Counted from the first letter of the stretch, positions 53,359 through 61,589 are shown. The stretch: 64,000 bases of DNA from Pseudomonadota bacterium (GCA_023442945.1 JAEZWW010000071.1:33272-97271), one strand, 5' to 3'. The notes: generated by a model from the sequence alone, not told the origin. Numbers and translations are program-made.

Positions 53359-53422
53359 TTCAGCCGCTCGTCTCAGCAGGTCAGCGTGGCTAAGGCCGCG
53401 CAGCGCCCGGCCAAGGCCAGGC

Positions 53423-53833
53423 TCAGGCTGGCTTGCGCGCCCGGGTCTTCTTGGCGGAGGGCCGGGGAGGCGTGGCCGCTTGGGCGGTGCCGGCATCGGC
53501 GCGCGGCTGGCGCGGCTTCTTGGGCCGCGGCGCGGGCAGGGCGTTGGCCGTGGCCAGCAACAGCGCGCGCAGCAGCTCGCGCTCGTCCCAGCGGTCGGGC
53601 GTCAGCAGCAGGTGCGGCGTCGCCTTCTCGTAGAACTTGCCCCATACCGGCTCATCCAACAGCGCTTCGCCCGCCGGCGTCGGCTTGACGTACAGCTGGT
53701 CGTCGCAGACAAAACCGACCGGCTTGTCGACCACGTACACGCAGTACTCGCCAAACATCCGCCGCGTGCGCAAACCCGGCAGATCGCCCAGCTGGTCCAG
53801 CAGAAAGTCCATGGTTTCGGGGCGGGTCGACAT
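53423..53833 (-). CDS. TfoX/Sxy N-terminal-domain protein
   Basis: Protein of 136 residues with a TfoX N-terminal domain (FLLDQLGDLPGLRTRRMFGEYCVYVVDKPVGFVCDDQLYVKP) and a basic Ala/Lys/Arg-rich tail (KKPRQPRADAG, SAKKTRARKPA). TfoX is a competence regulator in some gammaproteobacteria, but most single-domain members elsewhere have no known role. The tail suggests nucleic-acid contact. It could be real without being a competence factor. Confidence 0.85.
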   Translation of the reverse strand: MSTRPETMDFLLDQLGDLPGLRTRRMFGEYCVYVVDKPVGFVCDDQLYVKPTPAGEALLDEPVWGKFYEKATPHLLLTPDRWDERELLRALLLATANALPAPRPKKPRQPRADAGTAQAATPPRPSAKKTRARKPA

Positions 53834-54002
53834 GGTGGCGGTTGGCGGAGTAGGGGCAGCGCCAGCTTAGCGCAGCCGCTCTCAGCGCGCGATCTGCCGA
53901 AGCGCCAGCGAGGCCCAGGCCAAGCTGTGGGCGCGTTGCCCGCCGTCCCGCACGGCAGACCCCAGACCGCCGTCGCCGGACCTGTGCCGGCGACCAGCGG
54001 TG

Positions 54003-54078
54003 CCCCCGGAAGGGGGGTGGCGCAACAAGCCGAAGGCTGTGGAGCCTGGGGGAGAGCTTATTTTGGGAGAGCTTATTT
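54003..54078. repeat. GC hairpin and tandem 15-bp duplication
   Basis: CCCCC-GGAA-GGGGGG at 54003-54017 begins an element resembling the one after era. Then GGGAGAGCTTATTT occurs twice (54050-54063 and 54065-54078) at a 15-base period. The second unit holds the TAA of the SDR gene; the first holds an identical in-frame TAA after it. The wider gap 53834-54072 has no gene. Confidence 0.55.
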
Positions 54079-54831
54079 CGGTGCCAGGCGAATCGCGCCG
54101 TCCAAGCGGATCACTTCGCCATTCAGCATGTCGTTTTCAATGATCTGCTTGACCAGCTTGGCGTAGTCCTCGGGCGTGCCCAGGCGGCTGGGGAAGGGCA
54201 CGCCGGCGGCCAGCGCGTCCTGCACTTCCTGCGGCATGGTGAACAGCATCGGCGTGCCGAAGATGCCCGGGGCGATCGTCATGTTGCGGATGCCGTTGCG
54301 CGCCAAATCGCGCGCGATCGGCAGCGTCATGCCCACCACGCCGCCCTTGCTGGCGGAATACGCGGCCTGGCCGATCTGCCCGTCGTAGGCCGCCACGCTG
54401 GCGGTGCTGATCAGCACGCCGCGCTCGCCCGTGCTTTCGGGCTCGTTCTTGGTCATGGCGTCGGACGCCAGGCGGATCATGTTGAAGCTGCCCACCAGGT
54501 TCACCATGATGGTTTTGGTGAACACGTCCAGCTTGTGCGCGCCGCCTTTGCCCACCGTTTTCTCGGCCGGCGCAATGCCCGCGCAGTTGACCAGGCCCAT
54601 CAGCTTGCCCATCGACACCGCCTTGGCCACCACGGCCTGGCCGTCCGCTTCGCTGCTGACGTCGCACTTGACGAAGGCGCCGCCAATCTCCTTGGCCACC
54701 GCCTCGCCCTTGTCCGCCTGCATGTCGGCGATGACGACCTTGGCGCCTTCCTTGGCCAGCATGCGCGCCGTGCCCTCACCCAGGCCCGAGGCGCCGCCGG
54801 TGACGATGAAAACTTTGTCCTTGATCTGCAT
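54073..54831 (-). CDS. SDR-family 3-hydroxyacyl-CoA dehydrogenase (type II, HSD10-like)
   Basis: Short-chain dehydrogenase of 252 residues. The cofactor motif TGGASGLGEG (10-19) and NCAGIAP, then the Ser in STASVAAYDGQIGQAAYSASKGG with the Tyr/Lys pair, and the ending RNMTIAPGIFGTPML match the HSD10-like 3-hydroxyacyl-CoA dehydrogenases of beta-oxidation. It probably works in acyl-CoA catabolism. It stands apart from the other acyl-CoA genes of the window. The stop codon sits in a tandem duplication. Confidence 0.92.
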   Translation of the reverse strand: MQIKDKVFIVTGGASGLGEGTARMLAKEGAKVVIADMQADKGEAVAKEIGGAFVKCDVSSEADGQAVVAKAVSMGKLMGLVNCAGIAPAEKTVGKGGAHKLDVFTKTIMVNLVGSFNMIRLASDAMTKNEPESTGERGVLISTASVAAYDGQIGQAAYSASKGGVVGMTLPIARDLARNGIRNMTIAPGIFGTPMLFTMPQEVQDALAAGVPFPSRLGTPEDYAKLVKQIIENDMLNGEVIRLDGAIRLAPK

Positions 54832-54948
54832 CTACGGTCTCCTGATCGCTTGATTTGCACGGGGTTGAACAGCTCCAGCGATTATGGACGAGCCCTTTTT
54901 CGTGCTTGGCGTGGCCACCCCGGCCGAAGCGCGCGGGCAGCAGGTCGA

Positions 54949-55191
54949 TCAGAAGCGGAACCACACGATCACCGCGGCCGTCGCGCCGCACGCGACCGCG
55001 TTGGCCAAACTCACGCCGATCGCCTTGTCCATCTGGTGGCCGTTGTTCTCGTACAGCCACAGCGCCATCGTCAGGTTGGCACCCACCCAGATCAGCCAGG
55101 TCCACAGCGAATGCTGGCGCGAATCGCGCGTCTGCAGGATCGCCAGCACGGTGGGCGTGTAGGCCACCAGACGCGCCGTGGTCAGCACCAT
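54949..55191 (-). CDS. PQ-loop-like small membrane protein, possibly 5'-incomplete
   Basis: Frame of 80 residues with three hydrophobic parts and the PQ-loop/SWEET-like stretch YTPTVLAILQTRDSRQHSLWTWLIWVGANLTMALWLYENN. The only start codon is the ATG at 55191, but the frame stays open upstream to a stop near 55360 and reads WRAWYLRGLTWAF immediately before it, which looks coding. No ATG, GTG or TTG is found in that part. The gene may have lost its 5' end in a rearrangement shared with the divergent AraC gene. Confidence 0.6.
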   Translation of the reverse strand: MVLTTARLVAYTPTVLAILQTRDSRQHSLWTWLIWVGANLTMALWLYENNGHQMDKAIGVSLANAVACGATAAVIVWFRF

Positions 55192-55343
55192 GAACGCCCA
55201 GGTCAGCCCGCGCAGGTACCAGGCGCGCCAACGCGGCGCCGCGGGCGCGGCGCTGCTGGGGGGACGGCGGTCGTGGCGGTGTTCGTGGTGGGCCTTGTCG
55301 ATCGATGGGCGTTGATCTGGTGGCTTGAACCACGCGGGACGAC

Positions 55344-56096
55344 GTGAACGACCAGATCGTTTTGGCTATGGCGCCCTGCGGCAACAGCGTGATGCAAGCC
55401 CAGGGGCAGGAATGGCGCATGGATGCGGGTGCTTCGGTTTTCATGCGGCCGGGGCAAATGCGTTCGATGGTGGCTTTCGGCCCAACGCAGGTTTTTTCGA
55501 TGGTGCTGGACCGCCAGACGCTGTCGCGTTTGGTCCCGGACGTGGACGTGCGCTTTTTGCAACCCCTGCGCGGTCAGCCGGTGCTGCAACTGATCGAGCA
55601 GTACGGCCGGCTGCTGCGCGACACGGCTTTGCCGCTGGCGACCGCGGCGCGCCAAGCGGTCGTGCGGCACATGCACGATCTGGCCGCCCTGGCCCTGGGT
55701 GCCCAAGGGGACGCGCGTGAGGTGGCGCAGGCGCGGGGCGTGCGTGCGGCGCGCCTGCAGGCCGTGCGCCAGGACATCGCGGCGCGTTTTTCCCAGACGG
55801 GCTTCTCGGTGGCAGACGTGGCGCGCCGCCAGGGCGTGTCGCCGCGTTACCTGCAAATGCTGTTGGCCGAAGAGGGCCAGAGCTTCAGCATGCTGGTGCA
55901 AGAGGCGCGGCTGGACCTGGCGCGGCGTCTGCTGACCAACCCGCGCCACGACGCCACGCCGATCAGCGACGTGGCGATGTTGGTGGGATTTGGCGATCTG
56001 TCGCACTTCAACCGCAGCTTTCGGCGGCGATTCGGCATGACGCCACGTGAAGCACGCGCCGAGGACGCGACCAGCCAGAGATCGCGCAGCCACTGA
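55344..56096 (+). CDS. AraC-family regulator, N-terminally truncated
   Basis: Transcriptional regulator with a complete C-terminal AraC double helix-turn-helix (FSVADVARRQGVSPRYLQMLLAEEGQSF; ISDVAMLVGFGDLSHFNRSFRRRFGMTPREAR). The N-terminal sensor domain starts mid-domain: a GTG at 55344 opens the frame and an in-frame TGA lies at 55326, so about 60-70 residues of an AraC-binding-like domain are missing compared with full-length relatives (about 320 residues). It may be a pseudogene or a DNA-binding remnant that still works. Target unknown. Confidence 0.75.
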   Translation: MNDQIVLAMAPCGNSVMQAQGQEWRMDAGASVFMRPGQMRSMVAFGPTQVFSMVLDRQTLSRLVPDVDVRFLQPLRGQPVLQLIEQYGRLLRDTALPLATAARQAVVRHMHDLAALALGAQGDAREVAQARGVRAARLQAVRQDIAARFSQTGFSVADVARRQGVSPRYLQMLLAEEGQSFSMLVQEARLDLARRLLTNPRHDATPISDVAMLVGFGDLSHFNRSFRRRFGMTPREARAEDATSQRSRSH

Positions 56097-56167
56097 CGCA
56101 GGTCGCCTGCCATTCGGCGGGGCATTCCGCCTACAACCGGACACAGCCGAGGCTAGGTATTTTTTTA

Positions 56168-56186
56168 GCAAATGAGAATCATTCGC
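56168..56186. promoter_or_regulatory. Fur-box-like site
   Basis: GCAAATGAGAATCATTCGC agrees with the 19-base Fur consensus (GATAATGATAATCATTATC) at about 14 positions, in an AT-rich patch with TTTTTTT just upstream. It lies 62 bases before the 99-residue gene, so that gene and the next are probably iron-regulated. Confidence 0.7.
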
Positions 56187-56248
56187 ATATACTGACCGCG
56201 GCCGATGACTGAGCGGTACCGCCCACACCGCCTAACCTGGAGACGACC

Positions 56249-56548
56249 ATGCCCCATGCCCAACCGCCCGACGCCCATACCGAGGAATACCTCCTGCCGC
56301 ACATGGAAGCCCTGTTGGCTGGCACGCTGGCGCTGATGACCGGGCTGGCCCACACCCCGCTGTGCGCCAGCCACCGCGACCTGATGGCGGCCAAGGTGCG
56401 TGCCAACCTGGCCGAGCTGGCCGCGCTGCCGCATGTGTCCGACGCGCTGCGGACCGTCCTGCGCCGCCTGTCCGGCCAATGGGGCGACGGCCCGTTCGCC
56501 ACGCCCGCAGCGCCGGCCTGGCCTGCTGGCCCGATGCAGGTGCATTGA
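56249..56548 (+). CDS. Small conserved helical protein behind a Fur-box-like site
   Basis: Protein of 99 residues, mainly helical by composition: EEYLLPHMEALLAGTLALMTGLAH, then LCASHRDLMAAKVRANLAELAALPHVSDALRTVLRRLSGQWG. I recognise the type only as a companion of DUF2325 genes in Betaproteobacteria; it has no known function. TGGAG eight bases before the ATG is a ribosome-binding site. It is translated just ahead of the DUF2325-like gene. Confidence 0.75.
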   Translation: MPHAQPPDAHTEEYLLPHMEALLAGTLALMTGLAHTPLCASHRDLMAAKVRANLAELAALPHVSDALRTVLRRLSGQWGDGPFATPAAPAWPAGPMQVH

Positions 56549-56549
56549 C

Positions 56550-57038
56550 ATGCGCGCCAACGACGCCCACGAACACCTGTGCCTGCTGCGCCAGCTGGGC
56601 GGCCTGCAGACGCGCGTCAGCGCCCAGATGCAGGCCCTGGCCTGCGCCGAAGCCCAGGCCCGCGCCCGAGCGGAAGCGGCCGAACGCAGCTGCGCCGCAC
56701 TGCAGTCGGCCCTGGTGCGCGAACGCGCCCGCTGGGTATTGGCCTGCACGCGCTGGAGCTGGGGCCTGGGTGGCCCACCCATGGTGCGACCTGCAGACCC
56801 CGGTGTGTCATCGGCCCCCAGCGCGCCCGCCTACCGTGTTGCCACCCTGGCCGAGGCCGTCCCGCCGGACGTCGGCGCGCCGTACACCGCGACCGACGTG
56901 CTGTGTCAGACGGGCTGCCAGGGTCACGGCCACCCGTGGCTGATGGCGGGCGGCGGCTGCCGCTTGACGGGGGCGGACTGTTCGCGGGTGCGCAGCGCCA
57001 CCGCGTTGGTGGATGGGGACGAGGGTGAGCGGCGCTGA
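56550..57038 (+). CDS. DUF2325-like protein with a reduced C-terminal domain
   Basis: Protein of 162 residues, one base after the previous stop. The N-terminal 60 residues are a coiled-coil-like helix (EHLCLLRQLGGLQTRVSAQMQAL), as in DUF2325 proteins. The C-terminal hallmark TDVLCQTGCQGHGHPWLM (Cys119-x3-Cys123) matches the family ending, which usually reads ADLVICQTGCISH. The first half of the family's domain, normally starting VLCVGGR, is missing; a Pro/Ala/Ser-rich linker replaces it. It may be an internally deleted member. The two cysteines suggest metal or redox use. Confidence 0.7.
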   Translation: MRANDAHEHLCLLRQLGGLQTRVSAQMQALACAEAQARARAEAAERSCAALQSALVRERARWVLACTRWSWGLGGPPMVRPADPGVSSAPSAPAYRVATLAEAVPPDVGAPYTATDVLCQTGCQGHGHPWLMAGGGCRLTGADCSRVRSATALVDGDEGERR

Positions 57039-57078
57039 GGCAGGGCGGCGGCGGGTAGCCCCGCAGCCTGCGCGAACG

Positions 57079-57148
57079 AAAAATTAAGCGATTGAAGGCG
57101 TTCGCCCTACAACCACCTGCGCGACCAGCTGCGAAATTGATAGCGAAA
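57079..57148 (-). repeat. Dispersed repeat copy after the DUF2325-like gene
   Basis: Reverse copy: minus strand TATCAATTTCGCAGCTGGTC, GCGCAGGTGGTTGTAGGGCG, then TTCAATCGCTTAATTTTTC. It lies in a 121-base convergent gap. Confidence 0.8.
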
Positions 57149-57159
57149 TGGTGGGCGAT

Positions 57160-57828
57160 TTACGGCCCGATGGTTTCGTCCCCCGGGCTGGTGACCGGCA
57201 CGCCAGACCGCGCTGCCTTCGCCAAATACTTCCCCATCAACCGGTCCATCGACGGCCGCGCCCAGCGTTGCAGTTCCATCAGCAGCGCGTGGTCAGGCCA
57301 GTCGATGGCGTAGCGGGTGCCCAAATCACGCTGCAGGCGCGCCAGCAGCTCGGCGGCCATTTCGGCGTCGGCCAGGGCGCGGTGGGCGCGGCCGGTGCGG
57401 GGCAGGCCGAGGTGGTCGATGAGGCGGCCCAGGCTGTGGCTGGGGGCTTCGGGGTAGACGCGGCGCGACAGCAGCACCGTGCAGGCGAAGGGTTGGGGTG
57501 CGTCCAGGCCGGCCAGGGCCAGTTCGGTCTGCCAGAACTTGCGGTCAAACGACGCGTTGTGCGCCACCATGGGCGCGTCGCCAACGAAGCGGGCGGCTTC
57601 GCGCATGACGTCTTCGGCCGGCGGCGCGGCGGCGACCATGGCGTTGGTGATGCCGGTCAGTTGGGTGATGAAGGGCGGGATCCAGGCGCCGGTGCGCATC
57701 AGGCTTTGGTAGCGGTCGACGATGTGCCCACCTTCCAGCAGGACGATGGCCACTTCGGTGGCGCGCGCGCCTTGCAGCGGGCCCATGCCGGTGGTCTCAA
57801 AGTCGATGACGGCGATCGGTGCGGGCAT
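57160..57828 (-). CDS. 3'-5' exonuclease, DnaQ-like
   Basis: DEDDh-type exonuclease of 222 residues. ExoI is VIDFETTGMGP with Asp9 and Glu11, ExoII is MVAHNASFDRKFW, and ExoIII is GRAHRALADAEMAAELL with the catalytic His and Asp. It is like the proofreading domain of DNA polymerase III epsilon but without the clamp-binding tail. It probably acts in repair or in RNA/DNA end trimming; the substrate is not shown. DinG lies upstream, separated by a repeat. Confidence 0.9.
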   Translation of the reverse strand: MPAPIAVIDFETTGMGPLQGARATEVAIVLLEGGHIVDRYQSLMRTGAWIPPFITQLTGITNAMVAAAPPAEDVMREAARFVGDAPMVAHNASFDRKFWQTELALAGLDAPQPFACTVLLSRRVYPEAPSHSLGRLIDHLGLPRTGRAHRALADAEMAAELLARLQRDLGTRYAIDWPDHALLMELQRWARPSMDRLMGKYLAKAARSGVPVTSPGDETIGP

Positions 57829-57833
57829 CCGGT

Positions 57834-57900
57834 GATTTTGAATGAAACAGGGCTCTGGCCCTAGTGCAATCTGCGCGACCAGCTACTTAAACTGTAGCGG
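57834..57900 (-). repeat. Dispersed repeat copy carrying the dinG stop
   Basis: Reverse copy: minus strand CTACAGTTTAAGTAGCTGGT, CGCGCAGATTGCACTAGGGC, CAGAGCCCTGTTTCATTCAAA. The dinG TAA (57887-57889) is inside TTTAAG, so the last codons of dinG come from the element. Confidence 0.85.
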
Positions 57901-60115
57901 TCGGCGTGGCGCTGCGCCGCTCCAACGTGAACGGTGGCAGGCCTTGCAGCAGGCGCGTGCCGTAGCTGGTGCGCACCAGGCGCTTGTCGTAGCAGTAGAC
58001 GTGCGCGTGGTCGTCTTCGGTGCGGATGGCGCGGCCGACCCACTGCGCCAGGCGGATGGCGGTGGCGGGCACGACCAGTTCGCTGAAGGGGTCGCGCCCG
58101 GCGGCGCGCAGCCATTCGGCGCGCGCTTCGCCGACCGGGTCGTCGGGCGGGGCGAAGGGCAGTTTGGTGATGAACAGCGATTCGCACAACGCGCCAGGCA
58201 AATCCAGCCCTTCGCCGAACGACTGCATGCCGAAGATGATGGACGGCAGGCTGGCCGCCACACGCTCCCGGTGCTGGCGCAGCAGCATCTGGCGCGGCAG
58301 GCTGTTCTGCACCAGCACGATGGCGCGCAGCGCGGGTGTCAGGCGCTCGGTGGCTTGGCGCATCTGTTCACGCGAGGTGAACAGCACCAGCGCCCCGGCT
58401 TCGACCCGTTCCAGGTCGGCCAGCAGCGCGCGGACCATGTCGGCGGTGAAGGCTTGCACGTCGCGCGGCTCGGCCGCAGTTTCGGTGGCGATGAAGATGC
58501 CCTGGCGCGCGTAGTCGAACGGGCTGGGCACCGCCAGGGTGCGCACGGCGGCGTCGCCCGACAGACCGGCTTCGCGCAAAAAGAAGTCGAACTGGCCGCA
58601 GCTGGTCAGCGTGGCCGAGGTCAGCACCGCGCCGCGCACGGCCGACCACAGGTGGTGGCGCAGCGTGTTGCCGGGCTGAATGGGGCTGGCGTGCGCCTTG
58701 ACGACGATGTAGTCGCCATCCATTGACAGCGTGAACCACTTGGCCGCCGGTGGTGCGCCTTCCACCGCGTCCTGCAGCAGGAGCTGCGCCGTGGCGTGCA
58801 CCGCCTCCAGCCGCGGCGACAGCGTGCCCAATTGCGCGTACAGCGTGGACAGGCGCTTGGCCTCTTCGGGCCGCTCGCGCATGGCGCTGCGCAAGGCTTT
58901 GGCGATGCTGCGCAGCACCGCCAGCAGGCCACCGGCGTGGTGCGCGGCCTGGGCAAACGGCTCGGTCAACGCGGCGGGCAGGGCGCCGCCGGGCACGCGC
59001 GCGCGGCTGGTCGTGGCGGCGGGCGCAAAGCGCGCCAGCGTGCTGGCGCCAAAGGCCTGTCGCGGCGCGCGCAAGGTGTCGCCGTACACGTCCATGGTCA
59101 GGCGCGCGGCGTCTTGCAAGGCGGTGCGCAGCTGGGTGGCGTGCGGGGCGATGTCGCCCAGCTCGTCGATTTCCATCAGCTGGCCGATGCGCAGCGCGCG
59201 GCTGGCCAGCTTGCCGATCCAGTTCAGGTGCGACAGGTCGGCCTCGCACGCGAAGCGGTCGAGCGCGGTGCCGGGCAGGTGGTGCGCTTCGTCCACCACC
59301 AGCAGGCAGTTGTCCAACTCGGGCAGCAGGCGCGCGCCGAGCGAGGTCAGCAGCAGGTCGTGGTTGGCGACGATGACGTGCGCGCCGACCAGTTCCTTGC
59401 GTTTTTCGTAGTACGTGCACTGGCTGAACACCGGGCAATGCTTGCCGGTGCAGGAGCTGCCTTCGGCCGCGACCGGGTGCCAGACCTCGGCCTCGGGCGG
59501 CGTCTCCAGCGTGTCGCGGTCGCCGTCCCAGCCGCCGCTGGCCAGCACGTCGGCCATGCGCCTGTAGAGCTGGATGCGCGCTTCGGTCTCGGCGCGCGGG
59601 CGCGGGGCGCGGCTTTCAGCGGCCTGATCGGCGAACAGATCGTCGTCGGGCGTGTCGTCGTCCTCGTGTTGGCCGCCGCTGGCCAGGCGCTCCAGCTTCA
59701 GCTTGCAGATGTAGCGCCCGCGCCCCTTGGCCAGGGCGAACTTAAAGGGCTGGTCCAGCTGTGCGGCCAGCGCCGGCAGGTCTTTGTGCACCAGCTGTTC
59801 CTGCAGCGCGACGGTGGCGGTGGAAATCAGCACACGCGTGCCGCGCGCCAGCGCCAGCTGGATGGCCGGCACGCTGTAGGCCAGCGATTTGCCCACGCCG
59901 GTGCCGGCCTGCAGCACCGCAATGGCGCGTTGTGGTGCGTCGCCCGCATCCCCGCCACTTTCGCCCTCAACCTTGCCCAACTCCGCTTCGCTGAAGGCCT
60001 GCGCGACCGCCTCGGCCATGCGGCGCTGGCCTTCGCGCACGCGAAAGCCGCCGGTAGCCTGCACCACGGCGTCGAAGGACTGCAGGGCCTGGTCGGCCCA
60101 GACTTTGGCATTCAT
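57887..60115 (-). CDS. dinG: ATP-dependent DNA helicase, DinG family
   Basis: XPD-like superfamily 2 helicase. The protein has the Q-motif GQRRMAEAVAQAF, Walker A QAGTGVGKSLAYSVPA, the DEAH box VVDEAHHLP, motif VI QWVGRAIRTEDD and four cysteines placed as in the iron-sulfur-cluster helicases (YICKLKLERL and SSCTGKHCPVFSQC). The ATG at 60115 gives MNAKVWADQALQSFDAVVQATGGF (742 residues); an upstream ATG at 60187 adds 24 unrelated residues. It likely resolves R-loops and recombination structures. The stop lies in a repeat copy. Confidence 0.92.
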   Translation of the reverse strand: MNAKVWADQALQSFDAVVQATGGFRVREGQRRMAEAVAQAFSEAELGKVEGESGGDAGDAPQRAIAVLQAGTGVGKSLAYSVPAIQLALARGTRVLISTATVALQEQLVHKDLPALAAQLDQPFKFALAKGRGRYICKLKLERLASGGQHEDDDTPDDDLFADQAAESRAPRPRAETEARIQLYRRMADVLASGGWDGDRDTLETPPEAEVWHPVAAEGSSCTGKHCPVFSQCTYYEKRKELVGAHVIVANHDLLLTSLGARLLPELDNCLLVVDEAHHLPGTALDRFACEADLSHLNWIGKLASRALRIGQLMEIDELGDIAPHATQLRTALQDAARLTMDVYGDTLRAPRQAFGASTLARFAPAATTSRARVPGGALPAALTEPFAQAAHHAGGLLAVLRSIAKALRSAMRERPEEAKRLSTLYAQLGTLSPRLEAVHATAQLLLQDAVEGAPPAAKWFTLSMDGDYIVVKAHASPIQPGNTLRHHLWSAVRGAVLTSATLTSCGQFDFFLREAGLSGDAAVRTLAVPSPFDYARQGIFIATETAAEPRDVQAFTADMVRALLADLERVEAGALVLFTSREQMRQATERLTPALRAIVLVQNSLPRQMLLRQHRERVAASLPSIIFGMQSFGEGLDLPGALCESLFITKLPFAPPDDPVGEARAEWLRAAGRDPFSELVVPATAIRLAQWVGRAIRTEDDHAHVYCYDKRLVRTSYGTRLLQGLPPFTLERRSATPTATV

Positions 60116-60355
60116 GGAAATGGGTGGAGGCGCCGCGTCGCGCCCATGGGCCCGGGTGGTGCGCGCCACTGTGCTTGTATCCAGCATCTATGTTAGCCGA
60201 CGGGCGCAGGTCGGTCTGGCAGAAGGGCAAGGCGACGGTGGGCTTGGGCTGCGGCGCGTGCCGCGTGGGGGCGGGGATTTGGGCGGAAGGAAGGGGTTGG
60301 CGCGTTCAGATCAACGGAAGGCGCTGCGTGCGGTGCATCTTCTGGTACTGTGTTG

Positions 60356-60470
60356 ATAGGTTGCATAAGAAAAAAATGATGGAAAATCTTTCATGTGGTG
60401 CATGGCGCGCTCAATTCCTGTACCATGTGCTCATGTATCCCTAGCGTCCACCAACCCGCAGGAGCCATCC
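60356..60470 (+). promoter_or_regulatory. AT-rich control region of the Xre/RES operon
   Basis: The 374-base gap before the antitoxin is GC-rich except here, where TTGATAGGTTGCATAAGAAA and ATGGAAAATCTTTCATG give promoter-like and dyad-like sequences. A second imperfect dyad pairs GCATGG with CCATGTGC. These would suit antitoxin autoregulation. No gene is seen in 60116-60489. Confidence 0.4.
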
Positions 60471-60489
60471 CCCCGACCAGGAGCCCGTC

Positions 60490-60867
60490 ATGCCCGCCAG
60501 CCAAACCGTTCAGGTCCCCAGCCCCGATAGCGTTCTGACCCAGGCTACGCTGCGCGCCGCCGATTTGCTGGCGCTGCAAGGGTCCGACCTGGCCAAGGTG
60601 ATCGGCGTCAGCGACTCCACCGTCAGCCGCTACCGCAGCGGCGCGGCGGAGATTTCGCCCACCTCCAAGCCGGGCGAGCTGGCGCTGCTGCTGGTGCGGG
60701 TGTTCCGCTCGCTCGACCCGCTGGTGGGCTCGGACACGCAGCTGCGCAAGGAATGGATGCATTCGCTGAACAAGGCGCTGGGCGGCGTGCCCGCGCAGCT
60801 GGTCCTCAAGCCCGACGGGCTGACGCGCACGCTGTCGTACCTGGACGGCATGCGCGCGGCGGCATGA
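60490..60867 (+). CDS. Xre/MbcA/ParS-type antitoxin
   Basis: Antitoxin partner of a RES-domain toxin, 125 residues. The N-terminal part is a helix-turn-helix (DLLALQGSDLAKVIGVSDSTVSRYRSGAAE) that should bind the operator, and the C-terminal part is the DUF2384/MbcA-ParS type (ELALLLVRVFRSLDPLVGSDTQLRKEWMHSLNKALGGVPAQLVLKPDGL). Its TGA overlaps the toxin ATG, as usual for such pairs. The AT-rich region upstream may hold its own operator. Confidence 0.92.
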   Translation: MPASQTVQVPSPDSVLTQATLRAADLLALQGSDLAKVIGVSDSTVSRYRSGAAEISPTSKPGELALLLVRVFRSLDPLVGSDTQLRKEWMHSLNKALGGVPAQLVLKPDGLTRTLSYLDGMRAAA

Positions 60868-61589
60868 CGGCGGCCGCGGCGACGTGGCCGGCCGAATGGC
60901 TGCAGGACACCGTTCACGCGCTGTCCGAGCCCGAAGTCTGGCGCGGTGTGGAGACGCAGTACGCCAGCTCCAGCCTGCAGCTGGTCGATTCGCACGCCGA
61001 GCACGACGTACTCGAACAATTGCTGGAGGCCAGCAAGCCGCCGCTGCCCGATGGCGCGCCGCGTGGCCAGCACTTCCTGCTGTCCACCCCCTTCCGCTAC
61101 ACGCCGGGGCAGGGCAGCCGCTTCCGCGCAGCGGGCAGCCTGGGCATCTGGTACGGCGCGCGCGAGCTGAAAGCCGCCTGCGCCGAAGTCGCCTACTGGC
61201 GCATGCGCTTCATCCTAGACAGCGTGGGCCTGCTGCAGCGCCGCATCACCACCCACCATACCTTCTTCATGGCGGTGGTGCGCGGCAGCGGCATCGACCT
61301 CACGGCGCCGCCGTGGGATACCTTCGCCAGCGCCTGGACCAGCGGCAGCGATTACACCGAAACCCAGCGCCTGGCCGCCGCCGTGCAGGCCGCCGGAATC
61401 GAGGTGATTCAGTACGCGTCGGTCCGCGCGCCGGGGGGCACCTGTTTTGCCGTCTTCACCCCCGCTGCGCTGCGCCAGCCGCGCGGTGGCATCGACCGCA
61501 CGCGCCAGAAATGGACCTGCACCGCCACGCGCGAACGCGTGCTGATGGCGCAGGACGGTGGGCCGGGGCGCTGGGAGTGGGATGGCTGA
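60864..61589 (+). CDS. RES-domain NAD+-degrading toxin
   Basis: Toxin of 241 residues with the RES fold. The arginine lies in GQGSRFRAAGSLGIWYGA, the glutamate in KAACAEVAYWRM, and the serine near ASVRAPGGTCFAVF, in the order that names the family. Related toxins degrade NAD+ and stop growth until the antitoxin neutralises them. It is coupled to the antitoxin by ATGA. The pair is chromosomal, with no transposase or integrase beside it. Confidence 0.9.
   Translation: MTAAAATWPAEWLQDTVHALSEPEVWRGVETQYASSSLQLVDSHAEHDVLEQLLEASKPPLPDGAPRGQHFLLSTPFRYTPGQGSRFRAAGSLGIWYGARELKAACAEVAYWRMRFILDSVGLLQRRITTHHTFFMAVVRGSGIDLTAPPWDTFASAWTSGSDYTETQRLAAAVQAAGIEVIQYASVRAPGGTCFAVFTPAALRQPRGGIDRTRQKWTCTATRERVLMAQDGGPGRWEWDG

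Noticed and set aside
56110..56160. CCTACAACC...CTAGGTA resembling a reverse repeat copy
   Set aside because: The core AGCTG/GCGCAG is absent; only a short stretch agrees.
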